Positions 1 through 6,802 are shown, counted from the first letter of the stretch. The stretch is 6,971 nucleotides of DNA from Gammaproteobacteria bacterium (GCA_003972855.1 QOAS01000168.1:1-6971); one strand, 5' to 3'. The notes: a model not told the origin generated them from the letters alone. A program made the numbers and translations.

Positions 1-71
1 CCCCATCATAGATGAGGGGCTTTATAGCGTGGTTTTCTGTAAATCTTTTCTCCTTTAGTATTAATCTCTTT

Positions 72-1304
72 ATGCAAAGACTCGCTTTGTTCCTTCTACT
101 ATTTCTGAACTCCTATACTTTTGCAAAAAAGAATGAAAGTGACGCCTACAACGAATACCTATGGTTTAAGGTTTTCTCCGAAGTTTACTACATAGCGAAG
201 AATTACTATGTTGAAGAGGTTTCACCCAAAAAGTTGATAATAAACGCCTCAAAGGGGCTTTTGGAAAAACTTGACCCCTACAGCGAATACTTTACCAAAG
301 AGGAACTTAAGGAGTTTGAGGAAGATACTTACGGGCAATTTGGGGGTATAGGAATAGAAATATCCCTTGATAAGGGACGCCCGGTAGTGGTTGCACCAAT
401 AGAGGGGACTCCCGCATACAAGGCGGGACTCCGTGCGGGTGATGTAATAGTAAAAATCAACGGAGAAGACACCTACGGAATGTCCATTACCGAGGTGGTA
501 AAGAAGATAAGGGGAAAACCCGGCACTTATGTTGAACTTACCATATACCGTCCCGAGAACAACAAAACCTTAACCCTAAGGGTGGAAAGGGCTATAATTC
601 ACGTTAAACCCGTAAAGTGGACTTTCTTGGAAAACTACAAAATAGGTTACATAAAAATAGTTCAATTCCAACCCGATACCGCAAAGGAATTAAAGAGAGC
701 CTTAAAAAGTCTTTTGGAAAAAAATATAAAAGGTCTTATTCTGGACTTAAGGAACAACCCCGGTGGGCTTTTGGAACAAGCGGTGAAGGTTGCGGACCTC
801 TTTTTGCCAGCCGGAGAAACGGTGGTTACCATAAAGGGAAGGGTAGAAAAGGCTGTTTATAAATCTAAAAATCCTCCCGTCGTTCCGAAAAACTTAAAAG
901 TGGTAATTCTCGTGAATAAAGGAACCGCCTCCGCTTCGGAAATAGTTTCGGGATGCCTGCAGGATTATAAAAGGGCTATTTTGGTCGGAGAAAAAACTTT
1001 TGGAAAATTTAGGGTTCAAAACCTCATACCTTTGGAAAATGGCAAATACGGGGCTGTCAAAATCACCACCGCCTTTTACTACACCCCGAAGGGAAGAATG
1101 CTTGATAAAAAAGGTATAACCCCCGATGTGGTTGTAAAAATGACCAACGAGGAATGGGAAAAGCTTTACGAATTTATAAGGGAAAAGAGAATAAAGGAAA
1201 ATATAGGTTACGGTAAGGTGGTTTTAGACCCAAAGCTGGATAAACAACTTTCGGTAGCCTTGGAGATTATTGAGGGAACTTATAAAAAAGAAACCTCAAA
1301 GTAG
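72..1304 (+). CDS. ctpA: Carboxyl-terminal processing protease, peptidase family S41 (CtpA)
   Basis: Serine protease of the Prc/CtpA/CtpB family, which trims or degrades proteins from their C-termini outside the cytoplasm. Counting from the ATG at 72 (410 residues), residues 1-18 form a signal peptide (MQR, a Leu/Phe-rich core, then TFA before KK). A PDZ domain spans about 88-172 (GIGIEI, GLRAGDVIVKING), and the S41 core follows with LDLRNNPGG at 244-252. The catalytic Ser-Lys-Gln residues are S287 in GTASASE, K312 in FGK and Q316; their spacing (25 and 4) matches Bacillus CtpB as I recall it. The reading frame stays open to an ATG at 12, but that adds 20 hydrophobic residues ahead of the signal peptide, so 72 is preferred on family length. 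Neither start has a clear Shine-Dalgarno sequence. The 3' end overlaps the convergent aldolase gene by 9 nt. The family call is firm; the substrate is unknown and the start is uncertain. Confidence 0.93.
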   Translation: MQRLALFLLLFLNSYTFAKKNESDAYNEYLWFKVFSEVYYIAKNYYVEEVSPKKLIINASKGLLEKLDPYSEYFTKEELKEFEEDTYGQFGGIGIEISLDKGRPVVVAPIEGTPAYKAGLRAGDVIVKINGEDTYGMSITEVVKKIRGKPGTYVELTIYRPENNKTLTLRVERAIIHVKPVKWTFLENYKIGYIKIVQFQPDTAKELKRALKSLLEKNIKGLILDLRNNPGGLLEQAVKVADLFLPAGETVVTIKGRVEKAVYKSKNPPVVPKNLKVVILVNKGTASASEIVSGCLQDYKRAILVGEKTFGKFRVQNLIPLENGKYGAVKITTAFYYTPKGRMLDKKGITPDVVVKMTNEEWEKLYEFIREKRIKENIGYGKVVLDPKLDKQLSVALEIIEGTYKKETSK

Positions 1305-1838
1305 TAACTTTGCGGAATTTTCAAGGGCGGTAATATACCCCGCCGTTTCCTTTAATGTTTTTCCTCCGCAAAAAACACCGTGGGAGTAAATTATTGCACA
1401 AGGAAAACCTTTTAAGGTGGACGCCACAGCCTCCGCCAACTCCTTACTGGCGGAAGGTTTTTTTAGCCTCAAAATGGGTATTTCTCTTAAAAGCAGTTTC
1501 CCCTCGTTGTCGCGGGGTATAAAAGAGTCCCCTTTGAGGTTAAACGCCAACTTTATCACCGAAGGAGGGTGGGCGTGGGCTACCGCTTTTAAGGTTGTCC
1601 TTTCGTAAACCTCCCTATGGACAATGAACTCGGAGGAGGGTTTTCCAACCAAGGGTTTTTTGGGATTCACTTCCAAAACATCTTGGGGTGTTAAAAGGGG
1701 CAAAGGACTACCCGAACGGGTTATGAAGATACTATCCCTCCATTTTACGGAGAGGTTTCCCGAAAAATAGTCCACCACTCCCGCTTCAAACAGAAATCTA
1801 CCAACCTCTATCAGCTCCCTAACTATTTTCTTCCTCAT
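1296..1838 (-). CDS. Class II aldolase/adducin family protein (FucA-like, zinc-dependent)
   Basis: A 180-residue single-domain protein of the family that includes L-fuculose-1-phosphate aldolase, ribulose-5-phosphate 4-epimerase and methylthioribulose-1-phosphate dehydratase (MtnB). All four signature metal and acid positions are visible: E70 in KPSSE, H88 and H90 in HAHPP, and H153 in SHGVF. Phosphate-binding loops are GNLS (27-30) and RSGS (41-44). The length is somewhat short for FucA (about 200-215 residues), so the C-terminal tail that helps form the active site in fuculose aldolase is reduced or absent. The substrate cannot be assigned from sequence; cleavage of a small ketose-1-phosphate to DHAP and an aldehyde is one possibility. 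The start is fixed by a good Shine-Dalgarno sequence 10 nt upstream and by a 20-nt overlap with the end of uppS, so the two are probably co-transcribed and translationally coupled. The family is certain; the reaction is open. Confidence 0.88.
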   Translation of the reverse strand: MRKKIVRELIEVGRFLFEAGVVDYFSGNLSVKWRDSIFITRSGSPLPLLTPQDVLEVNPKKPLVGKPSSEFIVHREVYERTTLKAVAHAHPPSVIKLAFNLKGDSFIPRDNEGKLLLREIPILRLKKPSASKELAEAVASTLKGFPCAIIYSHGVFCGGKTLKETAGYITALENSAKLLL

Positions 1839-2535
1839 CGGGAGACAAACCTCCGAATTTTCTAACCCTTTTGGAAAAGTCCTCCAAAGCCTTTAAAAAC
1901 TCCTTCTTGCCGAAATCGGGCCAAAGAACATCGGTAAAGTAAAACTCGGTATAGCTTAAATACCACAAAAGAAAGTTAGATATCCTCTTTTCCCCTGCGG
2001 TTCTTATGAGCAAATCGGGGTCGGGAACTTCCAAAGGGAGGTCTAAGTATTGCCTTATTAACTTTTCGTCCACTTCCTTTTTTCCCTTCGAAAGGATACG
2101 GTTTACCGCTCTAACCAGTTCGTCCCTACCGCCGTAGTCCACCGCAACGAAAACCCAAACCGACCCGCAGTGGGCTGTTTTTTCCTCCGCCTTTTCCATC
2201 CACTCTAAGGTTTCCTTTGGAATTCGGTCTCTCCTACCGATGAAGGAAATCCTTATGTCATCCTCCACAAAGGTGGGGATTTTCTCCTTCAGATACTCCC
2301 TTAAAAGTTCCATAAGGAAATTAACTTCCTCCTCGGGGCGTTTCCAATTTTCGGTTGAAAAGGCGTAAAAGGTTAGGTATTTAATTCCCAACTCCTTTGC
2401 GGTTTGAATGACTTTTTCCGCGCTTTTTACCCCTTGGGCGTGTCCGTATATTCGCGGAAGTCCCCTTTTCTTAGCCCATCTGCCGTTTCCGTCCATAATA
2501 AAGGCGACGTGCTTAGGGAGTTTCAAATTGGGCAT
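1819..2535 (-). CDS. uppS: Isoprenyl transferase / undecaprenyl diphosphate synthase (cis-prenyltransferase)
   Basis: Adds cis-isoprene units from IPP to farnesyl diphosphate (or a similar primer) to make the long polyprenyl diphosphate that carries peptidoglycan and other surface-glycan precursors at the cytoplasmic membrane. The protein is 238 residues, typical of the family. Conserved regions in order: HVAFIMDGNGRWA at 9-21 with the Mg-binding, catalytic D15; GH at 31-32; FSTENW at 59-64; VDYGGRDEL at 132-140; RTAGEKRISNFLLW at 178-191, with R178 and R184 for IPP diphosphate binding; and E197 in YTEFYF. Two normally strong positions differ: D133 instead of Asn in the NYGGR motif, and Y192 instead of Gln in LLWQ. 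The start gives a normal N-terminus but has no visible Shine-Dalgarno sequence. It is divergent from dnaE across 46 bp and overlaps the downstream aldolase gene by 20 nt. Chain length of the product cannot be read off. Confidence 0.95.
   Translation of the reverse strand: MPNLKLPKHVAFIMDGNGRWAKKRGLPRIYGHAQGVKSAEKVIQTAKELGIKYLTFYAFSTENWKRPEEEVNFLMELLREYLKEKIPTFVEDDIRISFIGRRDRIPKETLEWMEKAEEKTAHCGSVWVFVAVDYGGRDELVRAVNRILSKGKKEVDEKLIRQYLDLPLEVPDPDLLIRTAGEKRISNFLLWYLSYTEFYFTDVLWPDFGKKEFLKALEDFSKRVRKFGGLSPDEEENS
1849..1854 (-). promoter_or_regulatory. Ribosome binding site of the aldolase gene, inside uppS
   Basis: The minus strand reads GGAGGT, ending 10 nt before the ATG at 1838. It lies within the last codons of uppS, which fits translational coupling. 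It is the only strong Shine-Dalgarno match among the starts in this window: uppS, dnaE and ctpA have none. Confidence 0.65.
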
Positions 2536-2581
2536 TAACTAAAGGATTATGCGGGAAGTGTATCTTTACTTTATTTAACCG
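2536..2581. promoter_or_regulatory. Short divergent spacer between uppS and dnaE, likely holding both promoters
   Basis: Only 46 AT-rich bases separate the two divergent start codons, so any promoters for uppS and dnaE must overlap here or extend into the opposite gene. On the minus strand a CATAAT sequence lies about 14 nt before the uppS ATG and could be a -10 element. On the plus strand the TATCTTTACTTTATTTAA tract could hold a -10 for dnaE. No convincing -35 partners and no Shine-Dalgarno sequences are visible. The promoter role is inferred from gene arrangement, not from a strong motif match. Confidence 0.35.
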
Positions 2582-5500
2582 ATGGGTTTTAAAAAAGAAT
2601 TCGTTCACCTTCACCTGCATACCCAGTTTTCCCTCTTGGACGGGGCTATAAAGATAAAGGAACTTCCCGAGTATGCGCAAAAGCTCGGTTACAAAGCGGT
2701 GGCTATAACCGACCACGGAAACCTCTTTGGTTCTTACAAATTCTATACCGCCTTAAAGGAGCAAGGACTTAAACCTATTATAGGTATAGAGGCTTATATC
2801 ACCAAAGGTTCACGCTTTAACAAGCTCGGCAAAGGTGTGGAGGACAATTATACCGATACCCAAAACCACCACATAATCCTTATAGCCAAAGACGATACCG
2901 GTTTTAAAAACCTGATGAAACTCTCCTCCATAGGTTACTTGGAAGGTTTCCACTACAAACCGAGGATAGACTTGGAGGTTTTGAACCAACATAGGGAAGG
3001 TTTAATATGTTTAACCGCTTGTCTCAAGGGGTTACCCACTTATTACGCCTCCAAAGGTGAGGAAAAGGAAGCGGAAAAGTGGCTCCTAAAATTGGTTGAA
3101 ATATTTGGAAAGGAAGACCTTTATGTGGAAATCCAACCCCACGACCTTGAGGAGCAAAGGACAGCCAACAGGATTTTAATAGATTTGGCAAAAAAGCACG
3201 GTTTAAAGCTCGTTGCTACCTGCGATGTTCACTATCTTAAACCCGAAGATAAAGTAGCCCACACCATTTTGACCGCCCTTCAAATGAAAAAAACTTACCA
3301 AGAACTTTTGCAGTCTCCCCAAGGACAGAAACTCCAAAGGTTGGAACTCCACTTTGCATCCCCCGAAGAGGTTTGGAAGAGATTTGAAAATACCTTTGAC
3401 GGTTGGGAGAAAGCTTTACTCAACACCTTGGAGGTTGCCCAAAAGGTATCGGAACGATTGGGGTATTTTGAAAACAAGGAATACAAAATGCCCGTATACG
3501 AGGTTCCCGAGGGGGAAACCTTGGAAAGTTACTTTAGAAAACTGGCAATAGAGGGTCTCAAAAAGCGGATAGCCAAAGGACAGGCAAAGGACGATAAGGT
3601 TTACTGGGAGAGGTTGGAATACGAAATGGACGTTATATCCAAAATGGGTTTTCCCGGTTACTTCCTCATTGTTCAAGACTTTATAAACTGGGCAAAGAGA
3701 AACGGTATTCCCGTGGGACCCGGTAGGGGTTGCGTTCTTCCCGAAACCCAGGTAATGCTCGGAAGTGGCGAACTCAAACCTATAAAGGACATTTCGGTTG
3801 GCGATTTTGTTTTAACCCATAGGGGTGCGGTTCTTCCAGTCCTTCAAAAGTTTGAATACGATGTAGAAGAAACCCTTGTAAGACTGGAGGTTGGAAACGA
3901 AATTCTTACCCTAACGGAAGACCACAAAGTTTTGGCACTCCAAACGGTGAAGTGTAAAGTTAAATCCGTAAAAGAAACGATTTGTAAACCGACTTGCGGT
4001 AGATACTGCAAGGAGAAACCTTACGAGGAATACCGCTTAGTTTGGATTCCCGCGGGGAAACTGAAAAAGGATGACTTCCTCGTTTTTCCCAGACAGAGGT
4101 CTACCAATAGGGAAATCGTTTACGACCTCCTAAAGTTTGTGGAAAAAAGCAAAGCCCTAAGGTGGAATGAAAGGTTTATCTACTACGAGAGAGGAACGAA
4201 TAGATTGCAAACGGTAAAAATTCCCCGCTTTGTTAAATTTGACGAAAATCTTGCAAAAATTTTGGGTTATTTCATTTCGGAGGGATACACAAAGATAGAC
4301 GAAAATGGTGGAGTTGTAGGTTTCGGTTTTCACACGAAGGAAGAAGAATATGCACAAGAACTTCTAAAGTTATTTGAAAAAGTTTTTAACTTGAAGGGTA
4401 GAATATACCGTTCTAAAAACAAAAACGCTTTAAAAGTAGAGTTTAAATCCAAAATAGTAGCCCAATTTTTGCGCAAACTTTGCGGAAATAAGGCTATAAA
4501 CAAACATATTCCCTTGGAAATCGTTTTAAACGGCAAGGATGAATACGTAAAGACATTAATAGCCTACCTCTTTAGGGGAGACGGTTACGACGGTAGAAGT
4601 TCAAAAACCGCCAGTATAAAATACACGACCACTTCAAAGACTTTGGCTTATCAGCTCCGACTTTTGCTGGCAAGGTTCGGTTTTTGGGCTTCAATAACGG
4701 TAAGAAAAAAGCAAAAGGAGAATTGGAATCCCGAATACTCGCTCAAACTTTCGGGTAAACAACTGCTCCGTTGGAATGAAACCTTTAAAGGGTTTCCTAT
4801 AAAACTACCTCATCAGAGTTACTTTAGAAACGACACCTTTTTTGTGGACGATAAGTATATCTACCTCAAGGTTAAGAGGGTTGAAAAAGTCCCCTACAAA
4901 GGTAAGGTTTACGATATTACCGTTCCTTTTGACCATTCTTATACCACATCGGCGGTTTCTATCCACAATTCCGCCGGTGGTTCGTTGGTTGCCTACGCAT
5001 TGGGTATTACCGACATAGACCCCATAAAACACGATCTACTTTTTGAGAGATTTTTAAATCCCGATAGGGTTTCCATGCCCGACATAGACGTGGACTTTTG
5101 TCAGGAAAGAAGGGACGAGGTTATAGACTACGTTAAGAAAAAATACGGGGAGAACAATGTTTGTCAAATTATAACTTACAACATTTTAAAGTCCAAATCG
5201 GTTATAAGGGATGTCTGCAGGGCGCTTGGTATTCCTTTGGAAAAGGCGGATAGGCTTGCGAAACTCATTCCCCAAGGGGAAACCCAAGGTTCCCAACTCT
5301 CTTTGGAGGAAATGACCGAGTGGACTCTTGAGGAGCTAAAGGAAAAATACGGCGATAGACCCGACATAGAGGATGCGGTTATAAAGTTTAGGGAGCTAAT
5401 CAACTCCGACCCTTCCCTAAAAAAGGCGGTGGAAATTGCCAAGAAACTGGACGGACTTACAAGGCACACCGGTTTCCACGCGGCGGGTGTGGTAATAGCG

Positions 5501-6802
5501 CCCAAACCCCTTATAGAGTTGGTTCCCCTATTTGCCCGCAAAGAGAAGGATAAAGAGACAAAACGGGAAGAGTTTATAGTCGCCACTCAATACGACATGG
5601 GTGTTTTGGAAGAGATAGGTTTGCTCAAAATGGACTTTTTGGGACTGAAAACCCTTACCGAGTTGGACTTAATGAGGAAAATGGTAAAACAGCTATACGG
5701 TAAAGAAATTGACCTCCTAAACTTGGATTACGAAGACCCTAAAGTGTATGAACTTTTAAAGAGCGGAAGAACTACCGGAGTTTTCCAATTGGAGAGTAAG
5801 GGAATGCAAAATCTCCTTGTGAGGTTAAAACCCGACCGTTTTGACGACCTCATTGCGGTTTTGGCTCTATACCGTCCGGGGCCTTTAAAGTCGGGCTTGG
5901 TTGATAGCTTTGTTAGGAGAAAGCACGGTGAGGAGGAAATAACTTACGAGTTTCCCCAGCTGGAGCCTATCTTAAAAGAGACCTACGGAATATGGGCTTA
6001 TCAAGAGCAGGTTATGAGAATGGCGCAAATATTGGCGGGTTTTACCCCCGGAGAGGCGGATACCCTAAGGAAGGCGATAGGAAAGAAGAAAAAAGACCTA
6101 ATGGAACAGATGAGGGACAAATTTATAGAGGGGGCGGTAAAGAGGGGATACGACCGAAAGAAAATAGAGGAACTGTGGAGTAGTATTGAAAAGTTTGCAT
6201 CTTACTCTTTCAATAAATCTCACTCTACAGCATACGCCTATATTTCATTCCAAACCGCTTACTTTAAAACCTACTATCCCGGTGTATTCTTTGCGGTTAA
6301 ACTTTCCACGGAGAAAAACGAAAACAAATTCATTTCGCTAATAAAGGACGCAAAACTTTTCGGGTTTGAACTCCTGCCACCCGACATTAACAAATCCGAC
6401 ATTCACTTTACCTTAGAAGAGAAAGATGGAAAAACTTACATCCGTTACGGTTTGGCAAAAATAAAAGGGGTTGGCGAGGAAGCAGCAAAGGCGATAAAGG
6501 AGGCGAAGAAAAAATACGGAAAATTTAAGTCTTTGGCGGACTTCGTTAAAAAGGTAGACAAACGCAAGGTTAATAAAAAAGTTATAGAAGCCCTTATAGA
6601 GGCGGGAGCCTTTGACTTTACCGGCGAAAGTAGGGAAGAATTACTCAAAAAGGTTCGTTCCCAAGAAAAACTCTCCTTAGCTGTAGGGCAAAATAGCCTC
6701 TTTGCCTCCAAAGGTGAAAAGAAAAAAGAAACTCCCAAAGTGGAAGACTTTTTACAGCTCCTGAAGAGGGAAAGGCACTTATGCGTTCTTCCAATAATGT
6801 AG
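2582..6802 (+). CDS. dnaE: DNA polymerase III subunit alpha (DnaE), intein-containing, C-terminus lost at a chimeric junction
   Basis: Catalytic subunit of the bacterial replicative DNA polymerase. The 1406-residue precursor has a PHP domain (about 7-280) with metal ligands at positions that align with the Thermus-type domain: H11, H13, D20, H45, E70, H96/H97, D215, H217. Thumb/palm sequence runs to GPGRG (383), then an intein (384-796), then palm and fingers from S797. The three catalytic aspartates are D836 and D838 (PDIDVDFC) and D1018 (KMDFLGL). A helix-hairpin-helix lies near 1288-1300 (AKIKGVGEE), and the beta-clamp motif QNSLF is at 1370-1374. Without the intein 993 residues remain, against about 1160 in Aquifex-type DnaE. 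The expected continuation after KRER (1395-1398; family: EVLGFYxSGHP) is replaced by eight unrelated residues and a stop, so the OB-fold and tau-binding C-terminus are missing. I read this as a break in the sequence, not a natural end. The start matches family N-termini but lacks a Shine-Dalgarno sequence. Confidence 0.96.
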   Translation: MGFKKEFVHLHLHTQFSLLDGAIKIKELPEYAQKLGYKAVAITDHGNLFGSYKFYTALKEQGLKPIIGIEAYITKGSRFNKLGKGVEDNYTDTQNHHIILIAKDDTGFKNLMKLSSIGYLEGFHYKPRIDLEVLNQHREGLICLTACLKGLPTYYASKGEEKEAEKWLLKLVEIFGKEDLYVEIQPHDLEEQRTANRILIDLAKKHGLKLVATCDVHYLKPEDKVAHTILTALQMKKTYQELLQSPQGQKLQRLELHFASPEEVWKRFENTFDGWEKALLNTLEVAQKVSERLGYFENKEYKMPVYEVPEGETLESYFRKLAIEGLKKRIAKGQAKDDKVYWERLEYEMDVISKMGFPGYFLIVQDFINWAKRNGIPVGPGRGCVLPETQVMLGSGELKPIKDISVGDFVLTHRGAVLPVLQKFEYDVEETLVRLEVGNEILTLTEDHKVLALQTVKCKVKSVKETICKPTCGRYCKEKPYEEYRLVWIPAGKLKKDDFLVFPRQRSTNREIVYDLLKFVEKSKALRWNERFIYYERGTNRLQTVKIPRFVKFDENLAKILGYFISEGYTKIDENGGVVGFGFHTKEEEYAQELLKLFEKVFNLKGRIYRSKNKNALKVEFKSKIVAQFLRKLCGNKAINKHIPLEIVLNGKDEYVKTLIAYLFRGDGYDGRSSKTASIKYTTTSKTLAYQLRLLLARFGFWASITVRKKQKENWNPEYSLKLSGKQLLRWNETFKGFPIKLPHQSYFRNDTFFVDDKYIYLKVKRVEKVPYKGKVYDITVPFDHSYTTSAVSIHNSAGGSLVAYALGITDIDPIKHDLLFERFLNPDRVSMPDIDVDFCQERRDEVIDYVKKKYGENNVCQIITYNILKSKSVIRDVCRALGIPLEKADRLAKLIPQGETQGSQLSLEEMTEWTLEELKEKYGDRPDIEDAVIKFRELINSDPSLKKAVEIAKKLDGLTRHTGFHAAGVVIAPKPLIELVPLFARKEKDKETKREEFIVATQYDMGVLEEIGLLKMDFLGLKTLTELDLMRKMVKQLYGKEIDLLNLDYEDPKVYELLKSGRTTGVFQLESKGMQNLLVRLKPDRFDDLIAVLALYRPGPLKSGLVDSFVRRKHGEEEITYEFPQLEPILKETYGIWAYQEQVMRMAQILAGFTPGEADTLRKAIGKKKKDLMEQMRDKFIEGAVKRGYDRKKIEELWSSIEKFASYSFNKSHSTAYAYISFQTAYFKTYYPGVFFAVKLSTEKNENKFISLIKDAKLFGFELLPPDINKSDIHFTLEEKDGKTYIRYGLAKIKGVGEEAAKAIKEAKKKYGKFKSLADFVKKVDKRKVNKKVIEALIEAGAFDFTGESREELLKKVRSQEKLSLAVGQNSLFASKGEKKKETPKVEDFLQLLKRERHLCVLPIM
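3953..4009 (+). other. Four-cysteine cluster in the intein, possible metal site
   Basis: Intein residues C75, C85, C89 and C93 have spacing C-x9-C-x3-C-x3-C, in a lysine-rich stretch between splicing block B and the endonuclease. The pattern suggests a small zinc-binding insertion or a redox switch. The cysteines are seen directly; metal binding is inferred. Confidence 0.45.
4262..4285 (+). other. LAGLIDADG motif 1 (block C) of the intein endonuclease
   Basis: Encodes intein residues 178-185, LGYFISEG, a common form of the first dodecapeptide helix in intein homing endonucleases. The catalytic acid position is E184, which is retained. Confidence 0.85.
4568..4585 (+). other. LAGLIDADG motif 2 (block E) of the intein endonuclease
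   Basis: Encodes intein residues 280-285, LFRGDG, the usual second LAGLIDADG helix end. The acidic residue D284 is retained. The spacing of about 100 residues from motif 1 is normal for a monomeric two-motif enzyme. Confidence 0.85.
6758..6776. other. Chimeric junction between dnaE and the manB fragment
   Basis: The 17 bases TCCTGAAGAGGGAAAGG (6759-6775) make sense in both genes: plus-strand dnaE reads LKRER, and minus-strand manB reads FPSSG. To the left only dnaE has homology; to the right only manB does. The two genes are joined in opposite orientation, tail to tail. Shared short sequence plus inversion is typical of a multiple-displacement-amplification chimera or a misassembly. A true recombination event cannot be excluded from the sequence alone. 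Confidence 0.8.

Larger units (their letters stand above)
3731..4969 (+). mobile_element. DnaE intein with LAGLIDADG homing endonuclease (413 aa, cis-splicing)
   Basis: An in-frame protein intron interrupting dnaE between G383 and S797 of the precursor, exactly within GPGRG^SAGG. Intein numbering: block A starts at C1 (CVLPETQVML, then DISVGDFVLT to residue 29). Block B holds T62 and H65 (LTEDH). Block F is VYDITVPFDHSY (393-404), and block G ends H412-N413. The +1 extein residue is Ser. These residues support standard splicing: N-S shift at Cys1, transesterification to Ser+1, Asn cyclisation. The inserted endonuclease has block C (178-185, LGYFISEG), block D (NKHIP, 257-261), block E (LFRGDG, 280-285) and a block-H-like helix (LLLARFGFWASI). 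It is continuous, unlike the split cyanobacterial DnaE intein, which sits at a different site. Codon use looks like the host gene, so I see no sign of very recent transfer. Splicing competence is inferred. Confidence 0.96.

Noticed and set aside
2558..2573. Possible operator palindrome AAGTGTATCTTTACTT before dnaE
   Set aside because: Only the outer four bases of each arm match; this is too weak in AT-rich DNA to call a site.
2513..2716. A small minus-strand frame across the uppS-dnaE spacer
   Set aside because: It overlaps the start regions of both uppS and dnaE in an antisense or shifted frame and has no recognisable motif or ribosome binding site.
3731..4969. A group I or II intron, or a free-standing homing endonuclease gene, inside dnaE
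   Set aside because: The frame is open through both edges and the protein splicing blocks A, B, F and G are present, so it is an intein.
5176..5586. A 136-codon minus-strand open frame inside dnaE
   Set aside because: It lies entirely opposite conserved DnaE sequence, is serine-rich in the way antisense frames are, and resembles no family I know.
6776..6802. The dnaE stop at 6800-6802 as a natural C-terminus
   Set aside because: The last eight residues (HLCVLPIM) do not match DnaE, about 165 family residues are missing, and the DNA here is coding for manB on the other strand.
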